From positions 1 to 5,548 of the forward strand of contig JAGGWM010000079.1 in NCBI GenBank assembly GCA_021157445.1: DNA of 5,548 nucleotides. The letters are read 5' to 3'. Origin of the DNA: Thermococcus sp. GTDB taxonomy: Archaea > Methanobacteriota_B > Thermococci > Thermococcales > Thermococcaceae. The translations under genes were made by a program, and so were the position numbers. Under the pieces are notes generated by a model. That model had not been told where the DNA came from and did not search any database. It worked only from the letters and a program-made list of their open reading frames with translations. Of this stretch, positions 5,486 to 5,548 are shown piece by piece (the first letter of the stretch is position 1; each line of letters starts with the position of its first letter).

Positions 5486-5548
5486 TGCTGGATGTGGACC
5501 CGCAATAGTAATGAAGCTTGCCACAAAGGCATTTAGCGAGGCCATGGA
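5421..5548. repeat. 128-bp palindrome (63-bp perfect arms) at the window end; probable foldback artefact
   Basis: Positions 5421-5483 and 5486-5548 are perfect reverse complements, separated only by CA. The left arm is continuous with porB coding sequence; the right arm is its inverted copy and ends exactly at the window edge, so the true palindrome may be longer. A natural short hairpin is expected at the centre, because codons for HPACAGC here read CATCCAGCA-TG-TGCTGGATG, an ideal snap-back primer. This favours a chimeric read or assembly end over a real genomic repeat. Confidence 0.95.

Noticed and set aside
5421..5548. Hairpin telomere, inverted duplication or regulatory cruciform
   Set aside because: The arms are exact copies of conserved porB coding sequence and end at the window edge, and one arm destroys the gene's N-terminus. 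An artefact explains all of this more simply.

Overview
The window looks like a chromosomal fragment of a hyperthermophilic archaeon of the order Thermococcales (Thermococcus/Pyrococcus group). The reasons are the archaeal TFIIE-alpha (TFE), a Pyrococcus-type pyruvate:ferredoxin oxidoreductase beta subunit, an archaeal Mrp/NBP35 ATPase, GGAGGTGAT-type Shine-Dalgarno sites, archaeal BRE/TATA promoters and T-tract terminators. The DNA is moderately AT-rich with two local GC-rich islands, and both islands look like structured RNA.

Layout. Positions 1-388 hold the 3' part of an IS200/IS605-family tnpB gene, broken by an internal deletion, followed by the element's structured right end (a probable omega-RNA scaffold with three hairpins). 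Three + strand genes follow: a small Thermococcales-type hypothetical protein (477-758, probably starting at TTG), tfe (903-1418), and a DUF2110-like protein (1451-2179) that is probably co-transcribed with tfe. The DUF2110-like gene meets a - strand gene tail to tail with a 14-bp overlap. That gene (2166-3503) encodes a secreted-domain/multispanning membrane protein whose membrane half resembles a GT-C glycosyltransferase layout. Next on the - strand are a 111-bp intergenic space with a GC-rich RNA that folds into a textbook kink-turn, the Mrp/NBP35 Fe-S carrier ATPase (3615-4496), and porB (from 4598 to the right edge). No gap between genes reaches 300 bp.

How the genes relate. PorB is a [4Fe-4S]/TPP subunit of pyruvate oxidation, and Mrp/NBP35 is an Fe-S cluster carrier. 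They are same-strand neighbours, but a T-tract and a separate promoter lie between them, so they are probably separate transcription units. tfe and the DUF2110-like gene form a likely two-gene unit tied to transcription.

Two points need care. First, the last 128 bp (5421-5548) form a near-perfect palindrome with 63-bp arms. The right arm is an inverted copy of genuine porB coding sequence and creates a false N-terminus, so this is most likely a foldback (chimeric) assembly end. Second, the best candidate for undescribed biology is the kink-turn RNA at about 3515-3582 on the - strand, in the leader of the membrane-protein gene. It could be a stand-alone L7Ae-binding sRNA or a cis-acting leader element.
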